Below are positions 6,048-14,252 of a DNA stretch of 15,782 bases, piece after piece; positions within the stretch are counted from its first letter, which is position 1, and the number at the start of each line of letters is the position of its first letter. The stretch is from positions 1 through 15,782 of the forward strand of contig JAZHDG010000078.1 of the NCBI GenBank assembly GCA_036584525.1. Reading direction: 5' to 3'. This DNA comes from UBA6181 sp016934015. Lineage in GTDB: Bacteria > Bacillota_I > Bacilli_A > Acholeplasmatales > Acholeplasmataceae. A program made the position numbers and the translations under genes. The notes beneath the pieces are model-generated. The model worked only from the letters and a program-made list of their open reading frames with translations. It had not been told where the DNA came from and searched no databases.

Positions 6048-8135
6048 ATGAATTTTTTAACATCCCTAAATGAATCGCAGCTTAAAGCGGTCATCCATCC
6101 AGGTGGTCCGCTTTTTGTTGTTGCTGGTGCAGGGACTGGTAAAACAAAAACGTTAACTTCAAAGATTGCATACTTGATTTTAGAAGGCATGGACCCTTCA
6201 AAAATATTAGCAGTTACATTTACAAATAAAGCTGCAAGAGAAATGAAACAACGAGTCATTGACATGACAGGACCTTATGCTACTAGTGTTTGGTTATATA
6301 CGTTTCATGCGTTTGGTCTTCAAATTTTAAGAAAACATATTGCAGAATTACCCTATGGCTATCGACCCAATTTTACTGTGATTGATGATGACGATCAAAA
6401 GAAGATTATCAGTGATCAGATTAAAGATATGGGTTTAGATTTAAAAATGTTTTCTGTCAAAGGATTAAGAAATCTATTTAGTCTTTATAAAATGAAACGT
6501 ATTGATGATTTTGAGAAAACAGAAGAAGAAAAGATTTTTTTAAGATATCAGAGTTATCTTAGAGAAAGCCAGCTTGTTGATTTTGATGATTTGTTATTAT
6601 ATCCACTTGAAATATTTGAAACGATTCCTAAAATAAAAACGTATTATCAAAATTATTTTCAACATGTGCTAGTTGACGAGTTTCAAGATACCGATCACAT
6701 TCAATATTGTTTATTAAAGATATTAGGAGAAGTTCATCGACAAGTGTTTATTGTTGGTGATCCTGATCAAAGTATTTACTCATTTAGAGGGGCAAATTAC
6801 GAGAATGCACGTTTTTTTGAACGTGATTTCAATGCAGAAAAGATTATTCTTGATCAAAATTACCGTTCTACAAATCTTATATTACAAGCTGCTAATCAAT
6901 TAATCCAATTTAATTTAAATCGACCAGCAGCTAAAAACTTAGAGAGTGATAAAGGGTTGGGTGATGCACCTTATTATCATCACGCGATGAATGATTTTCA
7001 AGAATCATTTTTTGTAGCAAATGAAATCCAAAGATTACACCAATTAGGCATTCCTTATGATGAAATGGCGGTGCTTTATAGAAATAATGTTTTATCGAGA
7101 ATGTTTGAAGATACATTCATAAAATCAGAAATACCTTACATTATTTATGGTGGGATTTCATTCTATGCGAGAAGAGAAATAAAAGATGCCTTAGCATTTA
7201 TTCGTCTTGCTTTAGATTTTAATCAAGATTTTTATTTAAAAAGAGTTATAAATGTTCCAAAACGACAAATCGGTCAAGTGTCCCTTCAAAAACTCGAACA
7301 AAAAGCAAAAGACTTAAATTTATCGATGTTTAAAGCCATTGACTATGTCGAAGTTACCCCACAAGCAAAAAAAGGGATGCAAGATTTCAAACAAATGATG
7401 ATTGAAATCCATGAAGCATTTTTAGATATGGAAAGCCTTGATGAAATCATGGCGCTTTTAATGGCAAAAACAAAATATATTGAAAGTTTAAGAGAAGAAG
7501 GCGATGATATTGCAGATGATCGCATTGAAAACTTAATGGATTTGAAAACCGTCTTTTCGAGAGGTGACCATTATTACGAAGGTACCTTTACTGAAAAACT
7601 TATTCAACAATTAGATCAAATTTCACTCTATAGTGACTTAGATCAAGATGTTGAAGATATAAATCGTGTCAGATTATCAACCTATCATCAGGTTAAAGGA
7701 TTAGAATTTCAAGCAGTATTTATGGTGGTCATGGAAGAAGGTATTTTTCCAGGTGATCGTGCTTTAGGAAGTTCATTTGAAATTGAAGAAGAGCGCAGAG
7801 TCGCGTATGTCGGAATGACGCGTGCCAAACAAAAACTCTACTTATCCTATGCAGATCAACGGATGCTCTATGGTTCCATGAGACACAGTTTACCTTCAAG
7901 ATTTCTCAAAGAATCACGTATTAAAACTGAAGATAACAACGATAGAGAACAAATAAATACCTCAAGTAAACATATGTTACAGACGGGCGATCATGTTTTA
8001 CATCAAATCTTTGGAAAAGGTGTGGTCATTCGGGTTGATTCGGATATCGCAACCATCGCGTTTGATTTTCCACATGGCATTAAAAAAATATTAGAAAGCC
8101 ATCCGTCGATTCGTAAAGTAAAAAAAGAAAATTAG
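6048..8135 (+). CDS. pcrA: ATP-dependent 3'-5' DNA helicase PcrA (UvrD family)
   Basis: PcrA unwinds DNA in replication, excision repair and plasmid rolling-circle replication, and clears RNA polymerase and RecA from DNA. The 695 residues carry the SF1A motifs in order: Walker A GAGTGKT (27-33), Ia TFTNKAA, II DEFQD (210-214), III GDPDQSIYSFRG (237-248), IV NYRST (271-275), V around YHQVKGLEF, and VI YVGMTRAK with the arginine finger at 592. Subdomains 1B and 2B are present; the 2B region includes GGISFYARREIKDA. The last ~50 residues (GDHVLHQIFGKGVVIRV from 647) match the Tudor-like tail of PcrA that contacts RNA polymerase, which separates it from Rep. The ribosome site is modest (AGTGGG at 6038-6043). 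It follows glnS by 13 nt and precedes a second helicase and ligA, an expanded form of the Firmicutes pcrA-ligA order. Confidence 0.96.
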   Translation: MNFLTSLNESQLKAVIHPGGPLFVVAGAGTGKTKTLTSKIAYLILEGMDPSKILAVTFTNKAAREMKQRVIDMTGPYATSVWLYTFHAFGLQILRKHIAELPYGYRPNFTVIDDDDQKKIISDQIKDMGLDLKMFSVKGLRNLFSLYKMKRIDDFEKTEEEKIFLRYQSYLRESQLVDFDDLLLYPLEIFETIPKIKTYYQNYFQHVLVDEFQDTDHIQYCLLKILGEVHRQVFIVGDPDQSIYSFRGANYENARFFERDFNAEKIILDQNYRSTNLILQAANQLIQFNLNRPAAKNLESDKGLGDAPYYHHAMNDFQESFFVANEIQRLHQLGIPYDEMAVLYRNNVLSRMFEDTFIKSEIPYIIYGGISFYARREIKDALAFIRLALDFNQDFYLKRVINVPKRQIGQVSLQKLEQKAKDLNLSMFKAIDYVEVTPQAKKGMQDFKQMMIEIHEAFLDMESLDEIMALLMAKTKYIESLREEGDDIADDRIENLMDLKTVFSRGDHYYEGTFTEKLIQQLDQISLYSDLDQDVEDINRVRLSTYHQVKGLEFQAVFMVVMEEGIFPGDRALGSSFEIEEERRVAYVGMTRAKQKLYLSYADQRMLYGSMRHSLPSRFLKESRIKTEDNNDREQINTSSKHMLQTGDHVLHQIFGKGVVIRVDSDIATIAFDFPHGIKKILESHPSIRKVKKEN

Positions 8136-8143
8136 AGGTTTAA

Positions 8144-8163
8144 CATCTATCATAAGATAGGTG
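8144..8163 (+). promoter_or_regulatory. hairpin covering the ribosome-binding site of the small helicase
   Basis: CATCTATC (8144-8151) can pair with GATAGGTG (8156-8163) across an ATAA loop, giving eight pairs with one G-U. The 3' arm includes AGGTG of the AGGTGAT Shine-Dalgarno (8159-8165) just before ATG 8169. There is no T tract, so it is not a terminator. It could lower initiation on the second helicase unless ribosomes finishing pcrA disturb it. The structure is seen; the regulatory role is inference. Confidence 0.45.
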
Positions 8164-8168
8164 ATCAT

Positions 8169-9404
8169 ATGAAATTTAGTGAAGAACAAAGGAAAGCGAT
8201 CGCAAGTGATCAGCCTTTCCTTTTTTTACAGGCTTGTGCTGGTAGTGGTAAAACAAGAGTCATTGTTGAAAGAGTGAAACGACATCTTTTAGAAAACGTA
8301 AACCAAGATCATATTTTATGTATAACTTTCACAAGAAAAGCGTCAGTAGAAATGGACGAAAGATTAAAACATCGAATTAAAAATGTTTATACATTTCATC
8401 AGTTTTGTTTAAACATGTTAAAAGAAAATTCATCTTATCCATATGAAATTATAGATCCTAACGATTTAGCATATAGCCCCAATCAATTACTACAAATCGC
8501 GAATTATAAAAACTCATTGTATCGCACAAATAAGCCAAATTCGTATCATGAATATCAAAAGTATTTAAATGAAAATAAGTTAAAGGATTTCGATGATTTA
8601 TTAATTGATTATCTTAAAAGTAATATTTTTAATCAATTTCAATACATCTTGATTGATGAGTTTCAAGATACGAATCTTTTACAATATGAAATCATCAAAA
8701 AACTTAAAAACAAACATACACATATTTTCGCAGTCGGTGATCCTAATCAAAGTATTTATCGTTTTAGAGGATCAAATTATCAAATTATTCAACAATTTAT
8801 TAAAGATTTCCAAGCAAATACATTAACACTTTCTACTAATTACCGGTCAAATCAAAACATCATCCATTCAGTTAACCATTTAATATTTCACAATCCCAAA
8901 AGAGATAATTTAAAAATGATTCCATATCATAAACGTGGTGAAAAGGTTGAGAGCTTTTCATTTCATAATCGGGTTGATGAATGCCTTTATATTGTGAGTT
9001 TGTGTAAAACTTTGATACAAGATAAACACCATCAAACGATTGCAGTGCTTTATCGAAATCACGAACGAGCCTTTCATTTAAAACAATATCTTTACCAATT
9101 GGATGATTATCGACTAATCATTGATGAAACCATTCACTTTTTAACGATTCATCAATCAAAAGGATTAGAATTTGACATTGTAATCATGATTGGCCTTGAA
9201 CAAGGAGAACTTCCCTCATTAGTTGAAAATCAAATGCTTGAATTAGAAGAAGAGCGTCGTTTATGTTTTGTAGGTATGACGCGAGCTAAGAAAAAACTTA
9301 TTTTAACTCATATCAAAACAGATGACTCAAAGAAAACTTACACGCCCTCGGTGTTTCTTAATGAATCTCGTGTGAAAACACACCACCATCCCTCTATAAA
9401 ATGA
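8169..9404 (+). CDS. compact UvrD/PcrA-like helicase lacking the 2B subdomain
   Basis: A predicted superfamily 1A DNA helicase or translocase of only 411 aa, against ~650-750 for UvrD, Rep or PcrA. All motifs I looked for are present: I ACAGSGKTR (22-30), Ia TFTRKAS (53-59), II DEFQD (163-167), III VGDPNQSIYRFRG (189-201), IV NYRS (224-227) and LYRN (294-297), V HQSKGLEFD (328-336) and VI RRLCFVGMTRAK with Arg372. A shortened 1B remains between TFHQF (75) and DFDDLL (140). Between LYRN and motif V there are only ~30 residues where PcrA has ~210, so subdomain 2B and the GGxxFYxRxEIKD element are gone, as is the Tudor-like tail. It ends like PcrA (PSVFLNESRVKT here, PSRFLKESRIKT in PcrA). That tail and its place between pcrA and ligA suggest a trimmed tandem duplicate. 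ATPase activity looks plausible; its role is unknown. It ends in TGA. Confidence 0.9.
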   Translation: MKFSEEQRKAIASDQPFLFLQACAGSGKTRVIVERVKRHLLENVNQDHILCITFTRKASVEMDERLKHRIKNVYTFHQFCLNMLKENSSYPYEIIDPNDLAYSPNQLLQIANYKNSLYRTNKPNSYHEYQKYLNENKLKDFDDLLIDYLKSNIFNQFQYILIDEFQDTNLLQYEIIKKLKNKHTHIFAVGDPNQSIYRFRGSNYQIIQQFIKDFQANTLTLSTNYRSNQNIIHSVNHLIFHNPKRDNLKMIPYHKRGEKVESFSFHNRVDECLYIVSLCKTLIQDKHHQTIAVLYRNHERAFHLKQYLYQLDDYRLIIDETIHFLTIHQSKGLEFDIVIMIGLEQGELPSLVENQMLELEEERRLCFVGMTRAKKKLILTHIKTDDSKKTYTPSVFLNESRVKTHHHPSIK

Positions 9405-9410
9405 TATAAT
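9402..9410 (+). promoter_or_regulatory. candidate extended -10 promoter for ligA
   Basis: TGATATAAT fits the extended -10 form TGnTATAAT exactly, and its TGA is the stop codon of the small helicase. No good -35 is seen, which extended -10 promoters can tolerate. Transcription would begin near 9417, leaving a leader of about ten bases before the GTG at 9428, so the match may be fortuitous or may give a near-leaderless ligA message. Confidence 0.4.
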
Positions 9411-9427
9411 AGAAGTGGGTGATTTAT

Positions 9428-11413
9428 GTGGACATAAAGAAACGAATTTTAGAACTTACCAAGCAAATCAATCAAGCAAACTATGAATATCATACACTTG
9501 ATCAACCAAAAATTTCTGATCAATCTTATGATCAATTATTAAAAGAACTCATTGAACTTGAAGAGTTAAACCCTGAATACCGATATGAAGACTCGCCAAC
9601 ACAAAAAATTGGTGGAGTCATTTTATCGAGTTTCACAAAAGTAAAACATCAAATTCCGATGATGAGTTTATCAAATGTATTTGATGAAAATGAGTTGAGA
9701 AGTTTTGATGAACGCATAAAAAAAGTGGTTTCAAGCTTTTCATATATTACAGAATTAAAAATTGATGGACTCGCAGTATCACTTCTATACGAAAACGGTT
9801 TGTTTGTCAGGGCTGCAACTCGAGGTAATGGCTCAATTGGTGAAGATGTAACACACAATGTGAAGACCATTAAAAGTTTGCCACTTAAATTAAATGAACC
9901 CGTTGACATTGAGGTCCGTGGTGAAATATTTATGCCCCATAAAAGCTTCAAAATGCTTAATGAAGAACGTTTGAATGAGGGTGAGGCACTATTTGCAAAC
10001 CCAAGAAATGCTGCAGCAGGAACGATTCGACAACTTGATTCAAATGTTGTATCAAAAAGAAATCTTGATCTTTTTGTATATACCATTGTTAATCAAATGG
10101 ATTATGCAGATACTCAAGAAAAAGCTTTACAGTATTTGTCTCATTTAGGGTTTAAAGTTAACCCTAATTATCAAAAAGTTTTTGGGATTGAAAGCCTTAT
10201 TGAAACGATTCATCAATATGATATCATTCGGAAAAGACTACCATATGATACGGATGGTGTTGTAATAAAAGTTAATGAGTTTTCTTTATATGAAAACATC
10301 GGATATACCGCTAAATTTCCAAAGTGGGCAACTGCTTATAAATTTCAAGCTGAGCGTGTTGAAACGATTTTAAAGGATATTACATTTCAAGTTGGAAGAA
10401 CTGGTGTCATTACACCGGTTGCTGAATTAGAACCAGTATTGATTTCAGGTTCAATGGTTGCTAGAGCAACCCTTCATAACGAAGACTATATCAAACATAA
10501 AGATATTCGCATTCAAGATACGGTTTTAGTTCATAAAGCAGGAGAAATTATTCCCGAAGTTATCGAAGTAGTGTTGAGTAAACGTACGGACCAAAAACCG
10601 TTTGTGATGATTGAAAAATGTCCAATTTGTCAAGGAGAAGTTGTTCGTAAAGAAGGCGAAGCGGATCATTATTGTATCAATCCTGATTGTCCTGGTAAAT
10701 CGATGTATGGACTTATTCATTTTTCAAGTAGACAAGCCATGGATATTGACACTTTAGGTGAAAAAGTTGTTGAAACTTTACATGATTTGGGATATTTAAA
10801 TAAAATATCTGATATTTACCATCTTAAAGAATATAAAGATGCTTTAAAAGATTTACCCGGCTTTGGCGATAAAAAAATATATACTTTATTAAAAGCGATT
10901 GAAGAATCGAAAAAACAAGGTTTTGATCGATTAATTTTTGGTTTGGGTATTAAGCATGTGGGAAGTAAAGTTGCTAAAACACTCACGAAATTTTATGCAT
11001 CAATGGATGCTTTGAGATCTGCAAAGCTAGAAGATTTACAATCAATTCCTGAAATTGGACCGATGATTGCACAGTCTGTCGTTAACTATTTTCAAAATGA
11101 GACTAATTTAACGCAGATTGAGGAACTACAAACATTGGGTTTAAATATGGCTATAGAAAAAATAGAAACGATTGAATCGCCATTTACTGGTAAAATTATT
11201 GTACTAACCGGTAAATTAGGATTATATTCTCGTGACGAAGCGACAGAAATGCTTGAAAAACTTGGAGCTAAAGTAACAGGTTCGGTATCAAGTAAAACCG
11301 ATTTGGTCATTTATGGTGAAGAAGCTGGCTCTAAACTTGTAAAAGCTAAAGAACTAAACGTTGAAATCATGGATGAGAAAACATTTAAGGAGATTGTGGA
11401 TGGACTTCATTAA
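9428..11413 (+). CDS. ligA: NAD-dependent DNA ligase LigA
   Basis: LigA seals nicks during lagging-strand synthesis and repair, using NAD+ to form a ligase-AMP intermediate. With GTG 9428 the protein is 661 aa, normal for the family. Domains in order: the Ia NAD-binding segment (NYEYHTLDQPKISDQSYDQL), the adenylation domain with catalytic Lys111 in ELKIDGLAVS, the OB fold (FQVGRTGVITPVAELEPV), a zinc finger with C398, C401, C416 and C421, helix-hairpin-helix repeats (KDLPGFGDKK, SIPEIGPMIA), and a C-terminal BRCT domain (~584-661). I prefer GTG 9428, giving MDIKKRILELTKQ, because GTG 9419 would lie on the GTGGGTGA ribosome site (9415-9422). The ATG at 9426 is out of frame and closes after three codons. 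Its 3' end overlaps uvrA by 14 nt. Confidence 0.95.
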   Translation: MDIKKRILELTKQINQANYEYHTLDQPKISDQSYDQLLKELIELEELNPEYRYEDSPTQKIGGVILSSFTKVKHQIPMMSLSNVFDENELRSFDERIKKVVSSFSYITELKIDGLAVSLLYENGLFVRAATRGNGSIGEDVTHNVKTIKSLPLKLNEPVDIEVRGEIFMPHKSFKMLNEERLNEGEALFANPRNAAAGTIRQLDSNVVSKRNLDLFVYTIVNQMDYADTQEKALQYLSHLGFKVNPNYQKVFGIESLIETIHQYDIIRKRLPYDTDGVVIKVNEFSLYENIGYTAKFPKWATAYKFQAERVETILKDITFQVGRTGVITPVAELEPVLISGSMVARATLHNEDYIKHKDIRIQDTVLVHKAGEIIPEVIEVVLSKRTDQKPFVMIEKCPICQGEVVRKEGEADHYCINPDCPGKSMYGLIHFSSRQAMDIDTLGEKVVETLHDLGYLNKISDIYHLKEYKDALKDLPGFGDKKIYTLLKAIEESKKQGFDRLIFGLGIKHVGSKVAKTLTKFYASMDALRSAKLEDLQSIPEIGPMIAQSVVNYFQNETNLTQIEELQTLGLNMAIEKIETIESPFTGKIIVLTGKLGLYSRDEATEMLEKLGAKVTGSVSSKTDLVIYGEEAGSKLVKAKELNVEIMDEKTFKEIVDGLH

Positions 11414-14210
11414 AGTACACGGTGCTCGAGAAAATAATTTACAGAATATCGATATTGATATTCCTAAAAATAAACTTGTCGTCATGACAGGTATTTCAGG
11501 TTCTGGAAAATCAAGTCTAGCATTTGATACACTTTATCAAGAAGGCCAAAGAAGATATATGGAGTCTTTGTCTGCTTATGCGAGACAATTTTTAGGTAAT
11601 TTTGAAAAACCAGATGTTGATCGTATTGAAGGATTGTCTCCTTCAATTTCAATCGATCAAAGAACAACATCAAACAATCCAAGATCAACCGTAGGAACAG
11701 TTACGGAGATATATGATTATCTTCGTTTATTATATGCAAGAATTGGAATTCCCTATTGTCCAGATACAGGTGAACCTTTAACGAAACAAACGATTGAAGA
11801 AATGACAAATCGTGTTTTAAGCTTAAAAGAAGGTTCAAAAATTTTAGTTTTATCTCCTGTGGTAGAACAACAAAAGGGGACACATAAAAAACTTGCTGAA
11901 CAGTATTTAAAAGAAGGGTTTACACGGGCATTAATTAACGGAGAAAGTATTTTGCTCGAAGAGATGCCTGAACTTGATAAAAATAGGAAACATGATTTCT
12001 ATTTAATTATTGATCGATTAATTATTAAAGAAGGTATTCGCTCAAGACTTTATGATGCTTTAGAATTAGCAGCAAAACTTTCTGGCGGTAAAACAAAAAT
12101 ATCGGTAAACAATCAAGAAATGCTTCAATTTAACGAAAATTATGCATGTTCTGATTCTGACTTTATTATCCCCGAATTAGAACCACGTTTATTTTCTTTT
12201 AATACGCCTATTGGAGCTTGTCCAGTTTGTAATGGATTAGGGGTAAAGCTTGAAGTTTCTGAAGATTTAACTGTTGATCCAGAAAAAAGTATTTTAGATG
12301 GAGGGATTATTCCATTCAAAAATAATGACTCCGAAAATCTAAGTTCCAGTGAATTAATTCAAGTATGTAAATATCACGGAATTGACATGAGCCAACCGAT
12401 GAACATGTTATCAAGAGAACAAAAAGATATTATATTATATGGTACAGACGAAAAGATGCATATCAGATTGAAATCATCGTCTGGAAGAATTCATGAGAAA
12501 CATACAGCTTATGAAGGGATTATTAATAATTTAAACCGAAGATATCGTGAAACATCTTCGGAATGGATTCGAACTTGGATTGAAAATTTTATGACCGAAT
12601 CTGAGTGCCCTGTATGTCATGGTGCGAGACTTAATACCATGGCTTTATCAGTGAAAATTGGCAATAAAAATATCCATGAACTGACGGATCAATCCATTGA
12701 TGAAATCATCACATTTTTATCTAATCTTCATTTGAACATTGAACAAAAACAAATTGCTAAATTAGCGCTTCAAGAAATTATATCAAGACTCACATTTTTA
12801 AAAGATGTTGGTCTTGGCTATTTAACATTATCGCGTTCTGGCGGTACTTTATCCGGTGGTGAAGCACAACGTATCCGTTTAGCAACTCAAATTGGATCAA
12901 AATTAACTGGTGTACTATATGTTTTAGATGAACCATCGATTGGACTGCATCAAAGAGACAACCAACGATTGATTGATACATTGAAAAAGATGCGTGATTT
13001 AGGGAATACACTTGTTGTCGTTGAACATGATCATGAAACAATGTTAGCTTCTGATTATTTAATCGATATTGGACCAAGAGCGGGTAAACATGGTGGGAAA
13101 GTTATTGCATGTGGAACACCTGAAGAAGTGATGGCTAATCCAAATAGTTTGACAGGAAGATATCTTAAAGGGCTTGAAAAAGTTGAAGTGCCTTCAAAAA
13201 GACGTGAAGGTTCTGGCCAAGATATTTTAGTCATGGGAGCGAAAGCAAATAACTTAAAAGATATTTCCGTTGGTTTCCCAATCGGGAAATTAACGGTTGT
13301 AACAGGGGTATCCGGTTCAGGAAAATCAACCTTAGTTAATGAGATTTTAATGAAAGGACTCCAACAAAAGTATTATAAATCTAAAGATAAACCTGGACTC
13401 CATACAGCGATTAATGATCATCATTTAATTGATCGCGTGATTGAAATTTCTCAATCACCGATTGGAAGAACACCACGCAGTAATCCGGCAACATACACCG
13501 GCGTATTTGATGATATTCGTGAACTTTATGCGCAAACGAATGAATCAAAAGCTCGTGGATATAGCAAAGGAAGATTCTCATTTAATGTGCGTGGCGGACG
13601 TTGTGAAGCATGTGGTGGTGATGGAGTTAAAAAGATTTCCATGCACTTTTTACCAGATGTTTATGTGCCTTGTGAAGTGTGTGGTGGGAAAAGATATAAC
13701 CATGAGACACTACAAATTAAATATAAAGGGAAACATATCGCGGATGTACTCGATATGACGATTGAAGAAGCTTTGAGTTTTTTTGAAAATCATCCAAAGA
13801 TTGCTCAGAAACTCCAAACGATTTATGATGTGGGTCTTGATTATATTACACTTGGACAATCAGCAACAACCCTTTCTGGTGGTGAAGCTCAAAGAGTTAA
13901 ACTCGCTTCAGAACTGTATCGTAAGATTACAAATCGTTCAATCTATATTTTAGATGAACCGACAACAGGACTACATACAGATGATGTCAAACGATTATTA
14001 AAAGTTTTACATGCGATTGTTGATGATGGAGCAACCATGGTCGTTATCGAGCATAACCTAGATGTCATCAAAAATGCGGATCATATCATTGATTTAGGTC
14101 CTGAAGGTGGCGATGCTGGTGGATATATCGTCGCGATGGGGACTCCAGAAGAAATTGCTTCAGTCAAAGAAAGTTATACAGGACAATATTTAAAAAACGC
14201 TTTAAAGTAA
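11400..14210 (+). CDS. uvrA: excinuclease ABC subunit A (UvrA)
   Basis: UvrA is the damage-sensing tandem ABC ATPase of nucleotide excision repair; it loads UvrB, which is not in this window. ATG 11400 gives 936 aa, the expected length, and has AAGGAG at 11387-11392; upstream in-frame codons read inside ligA. Walker A motifs are GISGSGKS (31-38) and GVSGSGKS (636-643). ABC signatures LSGGE lie at 484-488 and 825-829, each followed by VLDEPSIGLH or ILDEPTTGLH. The third zinc module is complete (C735, C738, C758, C761), and CPVC (403-406) marks the middle insertion. The first module, normally CxxC-x20-CxxC, reads C250-S-D-S253 then C274 and C277, so one ligand is serine. The gene overlaps ligA by 14 nt, indicating coupled expression. 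Confidence 0.96.
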   Translation: MDFIKVHGARENNLQNIDIDIPKNKLVVMTGISGSGKSSLAFDTLYQEGQRRYMESLSAYARQFLGNFEKPDVDRIEGLSPSISIDQRTTSNNPRSTVGTVTEIYDYLRLLYARIGIPYCPDTGEPLTKQTIEEMTNRVLSLKEGSKILVLSPVVEQQKGTHKKLAEQYLKEGFTRALINGESILLEEMPELDKNRKHDFYLIIDRLIIKEGIRSRLYDALELAAKLSGGKTKISVNNQEMLQFNENYACSDSDFIIPELEPRLFSFNTPIGACPVCNGLGVKLEVSEDLTVDPEKSILDGGIIPFKNNDSENLSSSELIQVCKYHGIDMSQPMNMLSREQKDIILYGTDEKMHIRLKSSSGRIHEKHTAYEGIINNLNRRYRETSSEWIRTWIENFMTESECPVCHGARLNTMALSVKIGNKNIHELTDQSIDEIITFLSNLHLNIEQKQIAKLALQEIISRLTFLKDVGLGYLTLSRSGGTLSGGEAQRIRLATQIGSKLTGVLYVLDEPSIGLHQRDNQRLIDTLKKMRDLGNTLVVVEHDHETMLASDYLIDIGPRAGKHGGKVIACGTPEEVMANPNSLTGRYLKGLEKVEVPSKRREGSGQDILVMGAKANNLKDISVGFPIGKLTVVTGVSGSGKSTLVNEILMKGLQQKYYKSKDKPGLHTAINDHHLIDRVIEISQSPIGRTPRSNPATYTGVFDDIRELYAQTNESKARGYSKGRFSFNVRGGRCEACGGDGVKKISMHFLPDVYVPCEVCGGKRYNHETLQIKYKGKHIADVLDMTIEEALSFFENHPKIAQKLQTIYDVGLDYITLGQSATTLSGGEAQRVKLASELYRKITNRSIYILDEPTTGLHTDDVKRLLKVLHAIVDDGATMVVIEHNLDVIKNADHIIDLGPEGGDAGGYIVAMGTPEEIASVKESYTGQYLKNALK

Positions 14211-14226
14211 ACTGATTTTATAAATT

Positions 14227-14235
14227 TGTTATAAT
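14227..14235 (+). promoter_or_regulatory. candidate extended -10 promoter for the hprK group
   Basis: TGTTATAAT matches the extended -10 consensus TGnTATAAT, 17 nt after the uvrA stop and 17 nt before the preferred start of the next gene at 14253. No good -35 hexamer is seen, and no terminator separates uvrA from this gene, so read-through is also likely. Confidence 0.45.
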
Positions 14236-14252
14236 ATGATATGGAGGATATG

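Noticed and set aside
8144..8163. A Rho-independent terminator after pcrA
   Set aside because: The stem is AT-rich and followed by ATCATATGAAA, not a T tract; the helicase start codon lies immediately downstream.
9649..10086. Minus-strand open frames opposite ligA, uvrA, pcrA, glnS and hprK
   Set aside because: All are antisense to strongly conserved genes, with no convincing ribosome sites or family motifs.
11361..11399. An upstream ATG extending UvrA by 13 residues
   Set aside because: The extra residues (MKSWMRKHLRRLW) are not UvrA-like, lie wholly inside ligA and lack the good ribosome site that ATG 11400 has.
13441..13758. A 105-codon plus-strand open frame inside uvrA
   Set aside because: It is an out-of-frame reading of the conserved uvrA zinc-module region; the uvrA frame accounts for the coding signal.
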